A DNA stretch of 64,000 nucleotides. It comes from Dendronalium phyllosphericum CENA369. Lineage in GTDB: Bacteria > Cyanobacteriota > Cyanobacteriia > Cyanobacteriales > Nostocaceae. This document shows, one piece after another, positions 9,293 to 18,414 of the stretch. Within the stretch, counting starts at the first letter, position 1; each line of letters begins with the position of its first letter. The stretch lies in the NCBI RefSeq assembly GCF_016056275.1, contig NZ_JAECZA010000289.1:1-64000 (forward strand). Direction: 5' to 3'. The notes beneath the pieces are model-generated. The model was not told the DNA's origin. It searched no databases and saw only the letters and a list, made by a program, of their open reading frames with translations. Both the position numbers and the translations under genes were made by a program.

Positions 9293-10771
9293 ATGCAGTT
9301 TTTAAGTGCAATCAACTTCTCTTCTCCTCTGTTGGCAAGCACAACAGAAACAGCAGACAGTTCTATGGTAGTAGCAGCAGTGCTGCTCAGTTTAGTAGTA
9401 GTTTACTTCGCCAGTAAAGTTGGTGGGGAATTATCCAACTTAGTGGGTTTGCCGCCTGTTTTAGGCGAACTTGTAGGTGGTGTAGTAGTGGGCATCTCTG
9501 TCTTGCACCTGTTAGTGTTTCCCGAAGGTGGCGCAGACAGTTCTAACTCTCTGATCGTGACTTTTCTCCAGACCACTGCTGGTTTAAGTCCCGAAGCCAC
9601 TCCAGCAGTGTTTGCCGCACAGTCGGAGGTCGTTTCTGTTTTAGCAGAACTGGGCGTGATTATCCTGCTATTTGAGATTGGTTTAGAGTCAAACCTCAAA
9701 GACCTGATGGCAGTTGGTATTCAAGCAACGATTGTAGCAGTCGTGGGTGTGATAGTACCCTTTACGGCGGGAACAGCAGGTTTAATGATTTTGTTTGGTA
9801 TCGGTGCTGTGCCTGCAATTTTTGCTGGGGCGGCTTTGACTGCCACTAGTATTGGTATTACTTCCAAAGTGTTGTCAGAAATCGGAAAGCTCAATTCTAA
9901 AGAAGGGCAAATAATTCTGGGTGCTGCTGTGATTGACGATGTGTTGGGAATCATAGTTTTAGCAGTAGTCGCCAGTTTAGCTAAAGATGGCGTTGTAGAT
10001 GTAGGCAAAGTCATTTATCTGATTATCAGTGCCAGTGGCTTTCTTTTGGGTGCGATCGTGCTAGGCAACGTTTTCAATAAGACCTTTGTCGCGATCGCTG
10101 ATAAACTCAAGACACGCGGCGAATTGGTAATACCAGCGTTTATCTTCGCTTTTGTAATGGCATACCTTGCTGCTGTTATCCAATTAGAAGCGATTTTGGG
10201 CGCTTTTGCGGCAGGTTTAGTCTTAGAAGAAACCGATAAGCGCAAAGAACTGCAAAAGCAAGTTATTCCCATTGCTGATATGCTTGTACCGATTTTCTTT
10301 GTGACTGTTGGGGCAAAAACCGATTTAGGAGTATTGAACCCAGCAATTCCTGAGAATCGAGAAGGACTGATTATGGCAATTTTCCTGATTACAGTAGCCA
10401 TTATCGGTAAAGTAATCACAGGTTTGAGTGTATTTGGTCAACCTGAAATTAACAGGTTAGCGATTGGTGTAGGAATGATTCCTAGGGGTGAAGTTGGATT
10501 GGTATTTGCTGGTGTTGGTGCTGCCAGCGGCGTTCTCTCTAAACCATTAGGGGCAGCAATTATCATGATGGTTATCCTGACTACCTTTTTAGCTCCCCCC
10601 TTGTTACGTTTGGTATTTCCAGAATCAAAAAACCCGGTACAAGACTCAGAAAAATTGATTTTAGACGGTGCTTCTGGGACATCGGTAGCAATAGAATCAC
10701 CTCAGTCGATATTGTCAGCTTCAAACGATGGAGGAAGTCGAGAAGTCATACCGGATTCTTTGGATAGTTAA
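9293..10771 (+). CDS. CPA2-family cation:proton antiporter (NapA/NhaS3-like)
   Basis: The 492-residue protein has many hydrophobic helices in the pattern of monovalent cation:proton antiporters. The sequence GAAVIDDVLGIIVLAVVAS carries the paired Asp (DD) found in electrogenic Na+/H+ exchangers of the NapA type, rather than the ND of Kef systems. Other markers are LLFEIGLESNLKDLM near residue 122 and GMIPRGEVGLVFAGVGA near 392. A soluble C-terminal tail of about 45 residues follows the last helix. There is no TrkA-N domain. CGGAGAACAA precedes the ATG. Expected place: plasma or thylakoid membrane; likely role: sodium and pH homeostasis. Confidence 0.92.
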   Translation: MQFLSAINFSSPLLASTTETADSSMVVAAVLLSLVVVYFASKVGGELSNLVGLPPVLGELVGGVVVGISVLHLLVFPEGGADSSNSLIVTFLQTTAGLSPEATPAVFAAQSEVVSVLAELGVIILLFEIGLESNLKDLMAVGIQATIVAVVGVIVPFTAGTAGLMILFGIGAVPAIFAGAALTATSIGITSKVLSEIGKLNSKEGQIILGAAVIDDVLGIIVLAVVASLAKDGVVDVGKVIYLIISASGFLLGAIVLGNVFNKTFVAIADKLKTRGELVIPAFIFAFVMAYLAAVIQLEAILGAFAAGLVLEETDKRKELQKQVIPIADMLVPIFFVTVGAKTDLGVLNPAIPENREGLIMAIFLITVAIIGKVITGLSVFGQPEINRLAIGVGMIPRGEVGLVFAGVGAASGVLSKPLGAAIIMMVILTTFLAPPLLRLVFPESKNPVQDSEKLILDGASGTSVAIESPQSILSASNDGGSREVIPDSLDS

Positions 10772-11462
10772 TCAAAGGTGAGTTTGACAAATCTTTCCAG
10801 GGTGCTTGTTTAGGAAGTTAGAAGTCAAAACCCCTTGGGTAGGGGGAAGGGTAAGCAAGTTTAGCGTAGAGGAGGAAAGAGAAATGGAATGTTAAGCAAA
10901 GTTCTTTTTCTTCGTCCCTTACCCTTTAACCTTTTCCCTACTCTTCATTCCACTTGAAAGATTTTGCTAATTATTAATGGAAACTTCTATTGTCAATTCT
11001 GCGTCCCTGAATTAGTTTTTGTCTCATTACTACTAGCATTCGCAATGTTTGTTGCCAGTCATACTCCATTTTCTAGTTTCAATTTAGACATTTTTAGAGA
11101 TTTTTTTCGGTAATTAGGAAGTAGTACCTGCAACTGCCACATCATCTTGCAAGTAGTTAGAATTTTTGTCGCCGGACATTGCTTGCCAACAATCAAACAA
11201 CTCAACGTCGAGCGTTGACTTCGGTCAAGTATCATTACCTGAATAATTATGATGATATTTTTGTTGCATTTGATGCTATGTGGGCATAAATTTTATGCGC
11301 TGATAGTAAAGCAGAATTTTAGAGGACATACCAAGAATTTATGCAACTAATTGCATCTTGATATCAGCATAAAAATCAAAGAAAATATCAAAGTTAAAGA
11401 TTTAAGTGGTGAAGGTGTGACGATTTACCAATATTTTGAGATGTTGAAATATTGGCGGCCCC
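10772..11462. other. Intergenic region and leader upstream of first amiC
   Basis: No larger gene is visible. Near 10835-10945 two imperfectly complementary pyrimidine/purine-rich stretches (GGGTAGGGGGAAGGG and CCCTTACCCTTTAACC) could fold into a long hairpin after the antiporter gene. From about 11265 the sequence is related to the leader of the second amiC copy (13648 onward), sharing TTTGATGCTATGTGGG-like, CAAAGTTAAAG and GGTGTGA-GATTTA-CCAATAT blocks, so the tandem duplication included the 5' region. Confidence 0.6.
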
Positions 11463-11492
11463 ATGAACGCGAATCAGGAGAAAAGACTGTGA
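11463..11492 (+). CDS. Possible 9-codon leader ORF before first amiC
   Basis: ATG at 11463 opens a mini-frame MNANQEKRL whose TGA (11490-11492) overlaps the GTG start of the amidase as GTGA. The second amiC copy has the same mini-frame, MNANQEQRL, with the same overlap. The ribosome site of the amidase (AGGAG) lies inside it. Translation is not shown; conservation could simply protect the ribosome site. Confidence 0.35.
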   Translation: MNANQEKRL

Positions 11493-13339
11493 AATTAAAC
11501 TGGTTACTACCCAGTACTATTGGAACTATTGTCTTACTATCGTCGCCGACTTTGGCAGGACAACTGGAATCTTGGCGTTTTGATGCCAATCATAACCGTC
11601 TAGAATTTAATACTTCGGGGGCTGTTCAACCTCAAGCACAACTTGTCTTCAACCCTACACGTTTAGTAATAGATTTACCCGGAACTCAATTTGGCCGTCC
11701 ACAGTTGACACAATCTCTAAGTGGTGGACTGCGAGCGATTCGTGTGGGGCAATTCGACCCACAAACAACACGTATCGTTATTGAAATCAGTCCTGGCTAT
11801 ACCTTAGACCCGAAGAAAGTACAATTTGTTGGCTCAACTGCCAGTCGCTGGACTGTACAATTACCAAAACCACAAGCACAACAAATATCGCGCCCGGAAA
11901 ATGTTTACAATGTCGTGACCCTTAACTCTGATGCCAAACCGCAGTCTTTAAGGAATGCTGTCAGCGCTACAGGGACAACTCAAATAGAGAAATTACAAGT
12001 AACAGGAGATGGATTCTTTATTCGTACCAACGGTAGCAATCCTGCTCCGGTGCGAGTAATTCGCAGCCGCGATCGCTCTACTATTTTTATGGACATCTCT
12101 GGCGCAACTTTAGCACCACAACTAGCGCAGGGAAATAATGTACCGATTAACAAATACGGTGTTAGCCGCGCCGAGTTCGCCCAACTCCAAACCCGACCGC
12201 CATCTGTTCGCATGACTTTGCGGGTAGACAAAAATAGTCCAGACTGGCGAGTAACTAACAGCGGTACTGATGGTTTGGTGGTTCTGCCTAGTCGTGTTGT
12301 CACATTACCTAGTAGCAGTAATAATTCAGACTCACAAGCAAATCAGCCACAACCCGTTTCTGCTAATGAATCGCTAGCAACAATTCAGTCTGTGGAACTA
12401 GTTGGTAATGGTACGCAACTATTGATTAAAGCTGACCAATCTCTATCCGCTACTGGTGGTTGGGATAGATCCTCTGGTTTATTTCGCATTGCCATTGCCA
12501 ATGCCAAATTAGAACCCAAAGTCAAAGGCCCCACATTGAATGCCAATAGTCCCATTCTGCGGGTACGGCTGCAAACACAACAACCCAATACTGTAATTGT
12601 TTTGGTTCAACCAGCAGCGGGAGTCCAAATTGGACGACTCAATCAAGGCAACCAGCTTTTATCCCTACAATTACAACGCTCTCGCGGATTAAGTACAATT
12701 CCCGGAACGCTGTCTCTACCACCACTCCAAGGACAATTACCAAGCCCGACAGATAGACCCCAGCCCATAACCCAGCCCGGAACGCGCCCAATTCCCAAAG
12801 GAAAAGTAGTAGTTATTATTGACCCCGGACACGGTGGCAAAGATTCAGGAGCACTTGGTATTGGCGGAGTGCGCGAGAAAGATATCATTCTGCCCATTGG
12901 TGCAAAGGTGGCACAAATTTTACAACAAAATGGGCTGCAAGTAGTGATGACGAGGAGTTCTGATTATTTTGTCAGCCTTCAAGGACGAGTAGCGATGGCA
13001 CAGAGAGCGAATGCTGATGTATTTGTCAGTATCCATGCTAATTCCGCAGGTGCAGCTCGGCCAGATGTTAGTGGTTTGGAAACGTATTACTATGACAGTG
13101 GTCTAAGTTTAGCTCGCGTTGTTCATCGGACTATTCTTCAAAGCTTAAATATCAGAGACAGAGGAGTGCGTCGAGCCAGATTTTATGTTCTGAGAAAAAA
13201 TACGATGCCCGCTATTCTTGTGGAAACAGGTTATTTAACTGGTAGAGAGGATGTGGCGAAGCTAAAAACCTCAACTTATCAAAATCAAATGGCTGAGGCG
13301 ATCGCTCGCGGTATACTTAAGTACTTAGGACGAAAATAA
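11489..13339 (+). CDS. amiC1: N-acetylmuramoyl-L-alanine amidase, AMIN plus Amidase_3 (copy 1)
   Basis: AmiC enzymes cut the bond between MurNAc and L-Ala; in filamentous cyanobacteria they drill the septal nanopores for cell-cell communication. The GTG at 11489 (VKLNWLLPSTIG) was chosen over an upstream ATG because it follows AGGAG, begins a signal peptide ending near TLAG, and matches the second copy. The 616 residues hold AMIN-type beta segments (ARLVFNPTRLVIDLPG-like, residues 20-130, and again near 160-400), a Pro-rich linker, then Amidase_3. Zinc ligands are seen in DPGHGGKDSG, VREKD and SIHANS, and the catalytic Glu in LVETGYLTG. The copy number in the symbol follows gene order only. 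Confidence 0.92.
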   Translation: MKLNWLLPSTIGTIVLLSSPTLAGQLESWRFDANHNRLEFNTSGAVQPQAQLVFNPTRLVIDLPGTQFGRPQLTQSLSGGLRAIRVGQFDPQTTRIVIEISPGYTLDPKKVQFVGSTASRWTVQLPKPQAQQISRPENVYNVVTLNSDAKPQSLRNAVSATGTTQIEKLQVTGDGFFIRTNGSNPAPVRVIRSRDRSTIFMDISGATLAPQLAQGNNVPINKYGVSRAEFAQLQTRPPSVRMTLRVDKNSPDWRVTNSGTDGLVVLPSRVVTLPSSSNNSDSQANQPQPVSANESLATIQSVELVGNGTQLLIKADQSLSATGGWDRSSGLFRIAIANAKLEPKVKGPTLNANSPILRVRLQTQQPNTVIVLVQPAAGVQIGRLNQGNQLLSLQLQRSRGLSTIPGTLSLPPLQGQLPSPTDRPQPITQPGTRPIPKGKVVVIIDPGHGGKDSGALGIGGVREKDIILPIGAKVAQILQQNGLQVVMTRSSDYFVSLQGRVAMAQRANADVFVSIHANSAGAARPDVSGLETYYYDSGLSLARVVHRTILQSLNIRDRGVRRARFYVLRKNTMPAILVETGYLTGREDVAKLKTSTYQNQMAEAIARGILKYLGRK

Positions 13340-13916
13340 GTCATTTTGGTTGATAAAATCGAGAAAATACATCGAGATTGCGCCACTTCAGCCCTATATT
13401 AATCGTCATTAATAGAGGATGCTTATACGGGCATTGCTAGCATGGAGATAATTCACACCACTCAGACTCAGCAAAATTTATAATCCCAAATATCTTGTAC
13501 TACTAGATACACCCAACCATAAATATTGGGAACAATATTCATGGTTGGGTGTCACCAGCTCTACTACAAAAGTTGAAAAGAGTGGTAATTTTGCGATCGG
13601 TGCATTTGACTGAAATTGACTATGTGCGGTTAATTCTGATTAGCTCTTGTTTGATGCTATCTAATGCTGTGTGGGTGGAATTTTTGTGCCATAACAGCAT
13701 GGCAAAATCAAAGAGGCGTGCTAGAATCTTACGCCATTAGCTGTGTCTTTAATACCAGCACAAAAATTCTTTTGCTGCAAAGGAAGTTTTGGATTGATGA
13801 TAGCCACCGCACCTGCGGAAAGTTGCAAAAGCATCTACGAACTTCCTCTCAAAGTTAAAGTTAGGGCAGTGACGGTGTGAGGATTTAACCAATATGTCGA
13901 GATATTAACGATTCCT
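13340..13916. other. Spacer between amiC copies with duplicated leader
   Basis: No gene is supported. The first half has a hairpin-like pair ACACCCAACCAT...ATGGTTGGGTGTCA (about 13508-13552) that can end transcription of the first copy. The second half repeats, in diverged form, the leader found before the first amiC, ending in a block with one mismatch in the last 29 bases before GTG. Confidence 0.6.
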
Positions 13917-13946
13917 ATGAACGCGAATCAGGAGCAAAGACTGTGA
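13917..13946 (+). CDS. Possible 9-codon leader ORF before second amiC
   Basis: The frame MNANQEQRL runs from ATG 13917 to TGA 13944-13946 and overlaps the GTG start at 13943. It differs from the mini-frame of the first copy by one base (AAA to CAA), while the flanking leader is much more diverged. Confidence 0.35.
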   Translation: MNANQEQRL

Positions 13947-15835
13947 AATTACGCTGGTTACTACCGGGTACTATTGGAACTATCTTCTTACTATCGTCGC
14001 CAGCTTTGGCAGGAAGACTGGAATCTTGGCGTTTTGATGCTAATCATAACCGCTTAGAAATTAATACTTCCGAAGGTGTTCAACCTCAAGCACAACTTGT
14101 CTTCAACCCTACACGTTTGGTAATTGATTTACCCGGAACTCAATTTGGCCGTCCACAGTTAACGCAACAGTTGGGTGGTGGACTGCGGGCAATTCGTGTG
14201 GGGCAATTCGACCCCCAAACAACGCGCATCGTCGTTGAACTCAATCCTGGCTATACTTTAGACCCAAAGAAAGTGCAATTTGTCGGCTCAACTGCCAGTC
14301 GCTGGACTGTACAATTACCAACTCCAGAAGCTGAGGGAATCGCCTCATCAACGGAAACAGTGGTACAGCCAACACCTGCCACACCTCCAGAAACCGGAGC
14401 ATCTAGTCCGGCACTTTCCCCAAGAAATATCTACAATGTGGTGACAACAAACTCAGATAGGCCAACTAACAGATCGCCAATTGTCAACACTGTAGCAACA
14501 GTAACTCAAATAGAGAATTTACGTATCACGGGCGATGGCTTTTTCGTCCGCACTAGCGGTGGTAGTCCGCAAATTCAGGTAAATCGCACTCAAGACAAGA
14601 AGACAATAAATATTGATATTTCTGGGGCTTCTTTGTCACCAAGTTTAGAGCAACAAGATTTATCCGTGAATCGTTTTGGTGTCAGCCGCATTCAATTCAG
14701 CCGACTGCAAAGCAGACAACCAACCGTTCGGATGGCATTGCAGGTGGAAAAAAATAGCCCCGACTGGCGGGCAACCACAAGTAGCATTGGTGGGTTTGTA
14801 GTTTTGCCTAACAGTCGGATTGCGAGTTTGCCTAGAGATAATAACCCCAGCCCCACATCATCTACTAGTGACTCATTGGCAACCATTGAGTCTGTGGAAC
14901 TGACTGGTAATGGTACGCAACTGCTGATTAGAGCCGACCAAACTTTATCGGCTACTGGTGGCTGGGATAGAAGTACTGGTTTGTTTCGCATTACTATTGC
15001 CAATGCTAAGTTAGCTCCCAGAGTTGCAGGCCCTGCTCTTGATGCTAATAGCCCTATCTTGCGGGTACGCTTGCAATCGCAAGCATCCAATACGGTTGTT
15101 ATCTTTGTCCAACCAGCAGCCGGAGTGCAAATTGGCGAACTCAATCAAGTTGGTAACCAATTGTTGGCTCTACAACTACAGCGCTCTCGTCAAATCACAC
15201 CGCCAGTTGCTTTACCACCTTTAACACCACCAGATCCAACCGCTAGCAATCCTCCTCCCATATCCCAACCCAGACCGCGTACCTCAGTTCCAACAGGGAA
15301 AGTGATAGTAGTCATTGACCCCGGACATGGGGGTAAAGACTCTGGAGCGCCTGGTTTAGGCGGACTATTAGAAAAGGATGTCGTCTTACCTATTGGTCAA
15401 AGAATAGCGTCAATTTTAGAACAAAATGGCGTACAAGCAGTGCTAACGCGGGATTCGGACTTTTTCGTAGAACTTCAAGGACGGGTAGACATCGCCGAGC
15501 GAGCGAATGCGACTGTGTTTGTCAGCGTTCACGCTAATTCGGTTGATAATCGCCCTGATGTCAGCGGGTTAGAAGTTTACTATTACGATAGTGGATACGC
15601 TTTAGCTGAAGTAGTTCGCAATAACATTCTCCAGAATATTGGGACTATCAAGGACAGAGGAACGCGCAAAGCTAGATTCTATGTTCTTAGGAAAAGTTCT
15701 ATGCCGTCGATTTTAGTGGAAACAGGATATATGACTGGTCGGGAAGATAATCCTCGGTTGGCAACACGAGAATACCAAAATCGGATGGCAGAAGCGATCG
15801 CTTATGGTATCCTCAAGTACTTAAAGCAAAGATAA
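13943..15835 (+). CDS. amiC2: N-acetylmuramoyl-L-alanine amidase, AMIN plus Amidase_3 (copy 2)
   Basis: This is a tandem paralogue of the preceding amidase, 630 residues, starting at GTG with AGGAG upstream; no ATG is available in frame after the stop at 13886. It has a signal peptide (LLPGTIGTIFLLSSPALAG), AMIN-type segments, a Pro/Thr-rich linker (PPLTPPDPTASNPPP) and the Amidase_3 domain with DPGHGGKDSG, LLEKD, SVHANS and LVETGYMTG, so zinc and catalytic residues are intact. The linker before the catalytic domain differs most between the copies. In Nostoc, the second amidase of such a pair is needed for septal nanopores and heterocyst formation. murI follows on the same strand. Confidence 0.92.
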   Translation: MKLRWLLPGTIGTIFLLSSPALAGRLESWRFDANHNRLEINTSEGVQPQAQLVFNPTRLVIDLPGTQFGRPQLTQQLGGGLRAIRVGQFDPQTTRIVVELNPGYTLDPKKVQFVGSTASRWTVQLPTPEAEGIASSTETVVQPTPATPPETGASSPALSPRNIYNVVTTNSDRPTNRSPIVNTVATVTQIENLRITGDGFFVRTSGGSPQIQVNRTQDKKTINIDISGASLSPSLEQQDLSVNRFGVSRIQFSRLQSRQPTVRMALQVEKNSPDWRATTSSIGGFVVLPNSRIASLPRDNNPSPTSSTSDSLATIESVELTGNGTQLLIRADQTLSATGGWDRSTGLFRITIANAKLAPRVAGPALDANSPILRVRLQSQASNTVVIFVQPAAGVQIGELNQVGNQLLALQLQRSRQITPPVALPPLTPPDPTASNPPPISQPRPRTSVPTGKVIVVIDPGHGGKDSGAPGLGGLLEKDVVLPIGQRIASILEQNGVQAVLTRDSDFFVELQGRVDIAERANATVFVSVHANSVDNRPDVSGLEVYYYDSGYALAEVVRNNILQNIGTIKDRGTRKARFYVLRKSSMPSILVETGYMTGREDNPRLATREYQNRMAEAIAYGILKYLKQR

Positions 15836-15985
15836 AAGTGCAGCTAAAGTAAAAATGTAGTACAAATTGCTTATTAAAGAGGTGATATATAGACTTCTTT
15901 GGCGTACAGAATTTAGTGGTCAGTTAGCAAATTGTCTGCTAAATTTTGTATTTTAAATTCCAAAAACCTCAATCAATATCTGCCT

Positions 15986-16846
15986 GTGTATTCATCTTCC
16001 ATCTTTGACGGTAATCTTTACGATTTTTCGGATAAAGAACCTCAACGTGCCCCAATCGGCGTTTTTGACAGTGGTGTGGGTGGGCTAACGGTACTGCGAC
16101 AACTCTATCGGCAATTACCCAATGAATCAATAGTTTACTTTGGGGATACAGCTAGACTTCCTTACGGAATTCGTTCCCAAGCAGAAATTTTACAGTTTGC
16201 GCGTGAAATCCTCACTTGGATGCAACAGCAGCGCGTCAAAATGGTAATTATGGCTTGCAACACAAGTTCTGCGCTAGCCCTAGAGATAGTGCGTCAGGAA
16301 TTTAACATACCTATTTTGGGTGTTATCCTGCCAGGGGCTAAGGCAGCAGTGCAGCAAGGCAAGCGTATTGGTGTGATTGCTACCCCAGCAACTGCCAAGA
16401 GTAATGCCTACAAAAATGCTATTCTGGAAATCGATCGCAATGTCCAAGTCTGGCAAGTCAGTTGTCCGGAGTTTGTACCACTCATCGAGCAAAATCGCAT
16501 CGACGACCCCTACACTATTGAGGTAGCACGCTCTTATCTAGAGCCTTTACTACAGCAAGAAATTGACACTCTAGTTTATGGCTGTACTCATTATCCCTTG
16601 TTGGCTCCAGTACTGCGATCGCTTCTGCCTTCTGGGATTAAACTAGTCGATCCAGCTGTTCATACCGTAGTAGCTTGTGCTCAAGAGTTAGACTTGCTCG
16701 GCTTAAATAATACTTATCCCCCATTACCAACTCGCTTTGTCGTCAGTGGCTGTCCCCAACAGTTTGCTCAATCTGGAGTGCAATGGCTGGGGCATACCCC
16801 AATGGTTGAAGTCGTGGGTTTTACTGAGACAGTATCCCAACTTTAA
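15986..16846 (+). CDS. murI: Glutamate racemase
   Basis: MurI makes D-glutamate for peptidoglycan. The core is complete: GVFDSGVGGLTVLRQL, the first catalytic Cys in MACNTSSALA, the second in VYGCTHYPLL, and late GCPQQFAQSGVQWLG. I chose GTG 15986 (VYSSSIFDGNLY, 286 residues); a TTG at 15932 would add 18 residues that look unlike the family. The ribosome site is weak for either. Its place after two peptidoglycan amidases makes a wall-metabolism cluster. Confidence 0.9.
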   Translation: MYSSSIFDGNLYDFSDKEPQRAPIGVFDSGVGGLTVLRQLYRQLPNESIVYFGDTARLPYGIRSQAEILQFAREILTWMQQQRVKMVIMACNTSSALALEIVRQEFNIPILGVILPGAKAAVQQGKRIGVIATPATAKSNAYKNAILEIDRNVQVWQVSCPEFVPLIEQNRIDDPYTIEVARSYLEPLLQQEIDTLVYGCTHYPLLAPVLRSLLPSGIKLVDPAVHTVVACAQELDLLGLNNTYPPLPTRFVVSGCPQQFAQSGVQWLGHTPMVEVVGFTETVSQL

Positions 16847-16864
16847 TCAAACTATTTAATAAAG

Positions 16865-16913
16865 TTAGGAGTTAAGAGTTAAGAGTTTGGAATTAATAAC
16901 TCATAACTCCTAA
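16865..16913. terminator. Inverted repeat between murI and the convergent small gene
   Basis: Arms of 17 bases (16865-16881 and 16897-16913) match at all but one position (TTAGGAGTTAAGAGTTA against its complement). It lies exactly between two convergent stop codons, so it can end transcription from both sides. The arms contain the GAGTTAA heptamer repeated. Confidence 0.6.
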
Positions 16914-17111
16914 TTATTGACTATTGACTACCTCGCTCACCTTTGGCGTTACTGCCAACTTTTGTTGGTGTTTCTCTTGAGATGGCGCAGGAAAATTCCT
17001 CGGTACAGCTTTTTGTGTAGTTCGCTTTGCTAGTGCCAATAATAGATAAACAGTGAACAAATATCCAGTAGCTAAAATAAAAATCATCATAGGCGCATTC
17101 CCGTAAATCAT
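16914..17111 (-). CDS. Small single-pass membrane protein, unknown function
   Basis: The 65-residue frame begins MIYGNAPMMIFILATGYLF and has one long hydrophobic segment at about residues 8-28, followed by a basic and polar tail (AKRTTQKAVPRNFPAPSQEKHQQK). ATG 17111 is preceded by AAGAAAGGTGGTGG. I recall a small gene at the same place in related genomes, between murI and sds, but cannot name it. Its function is unknown; the single membrane helix with cytoplasmic tail is all that can be read. Confidence 0.55.
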   Translation of the reverse strand: MIYGNAPMMIFILATGYLFTVYLLLALAKRTTQKAVPRNFPAPSQEKHQQKLAVTPKVSEVVNSQ

Positions 17112-17940
17112 TTTTTTACCACCACCTTTCTTAGAACAATATAAAGTTTCATAAAATTAGTAAAATCTCAACCAAATCAAGTGCATTCTTGATGGCTGGG
17201 GATTGCCATAGCAAATTAATCCGTAGAGTAATATTCTCTTCGGTAAGTGAAATTATTATTAGATTGAGTTTTGTGCAGACCACACATCCTACAGCAGTTA
17301 AATTACCAAAAGGCAATTCATAACTGCACTCCTCAGCAGTCTACCTAGTCTGCATAATTTTTCAATTCACTTCCATAGATTTACGAGCTGCTTTGCTGCT
17401 CAACGCATACTAAGAGCGTTTAGCGAATCCTTTAAAGGATAGCCTTATGACTCTATCTGTAGAAGTTGTCTTACCATAAACAGAAGTTAAAAAATACTTC
17501 CTTAACTTCAATTTATAGCTATGAGTTATTCTAGCTAGCAATACTACCTAAGTATTTTCACTTAATAGCGATTTACTTTTGGTAGATGAGTAATTGAAAA
17601 ATTTAAAATTCCTATATTTTAGCGTAACATAACGACACTAAATTTTAAGCCTACTTGGAGACTAAATTTCAAATTTTCTAAATGGCTACACACAAGGCTA
17701 AGAGAACTTAGTCCTACCTTCAAAATAGCTAATATGTAAAATGTAATAGTTAAAACAGAAAACAAATATTAATAAATCAGACTTGATGTAAATTTTGATG
17801 CTACTTAATCAAAAAGGATTGCTGACAAGAACAAAGACTTAGCTTCACAATCAATGGCTAGAATTAATTCATTAAAAGTGTATTTTAGCACTTACATTAT
17901 TGAAATACGGAAAATACTTAAGTACCTATGATGAACTCCG
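17112..17940. other. Long AT-rich intergenic region
   Basis: No gene, tRNA or clear repeat array is visible here. It contains only short scattered palindromes such as AATCCTTTAAAGGAT near 17427. Confidence 0.5.
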
Positions 17941-18260
17941 TACATCCCGAAGGGGTGATGCTTTTAACGTCGCTAATGTAGTCGCTCATGGATAGCCGAG
18001 AGTCAGTAGGTTTTTGGGGTTCCCTCATTGTAGTAACTAGCGTGGAAAGCCCAAAGACGGTGCTAACTCACCAGAACCTAGACTAAATGGGACTTTCTTA
18101 ATTACGAGTTGGTATGAGGATGGGAAAACAAAAAGAATAACTCCTAAGTTAGGAACGCCACTTGCTACAACACAGAAGCAGTCTGTTGGGGAAACAAGCT
18201 GTAGTTTAGAGTCGCAGCGAGGCAGTCGCAGTCTTAGATCCCACTTCCTACACTTGGGGA
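17941..18260 (+). ncRNA. Candidate structured RNA, possibly HEARO/IscB-type without ORF
   Basis: This gene-free stretch is GC-richer than its surroundings and folds locally. Helices I can draw: CATCCC/GGGGTG (17943/17952), CTC..GG/CC..GAG (17985-18000, around CATGGATAGCCGAGAG), a 9-bp helix GTTTTTGGG/CCCAAAGAC (18010/18050), GGTG/CACC (18059/18069) and TCCTA/TAGGA (18142/18150). CGCTA (17971) with TAGCG (18038) would form a pseudoknot with the 9-bp helix. The GGATAGCCGAGAG core reminds me of HEARO RNAs, the guide RNA of IscB elements common in cyanobacteria. No IscB frame lies nearby. Strand and limits are tentative. Confidence 0.35.
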
Positions 18261-18414
18261 ACCACCTCACGAGCGACAGGCTCAACTTTCTACAAAATTT
18301 CAAATTAGGATGAATGAGTATTCTCTAATCAAAATTTTGCGCTGGCACAGCATTATCTTAAAATGAATATAGGATATGTAAAATTTCGTAACCTAAGCCA
18401 GAGTCCGCCCGTCC

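Noticed and set aside
18037-18303. 88-codon frame on the minus strand
   Set aside because: It lies across the structured segment, has no ribosome site and no recognisable protein content; Cys/Pro/Arg/Leu-rich composition fits a chance frame in GC-richer DNA.
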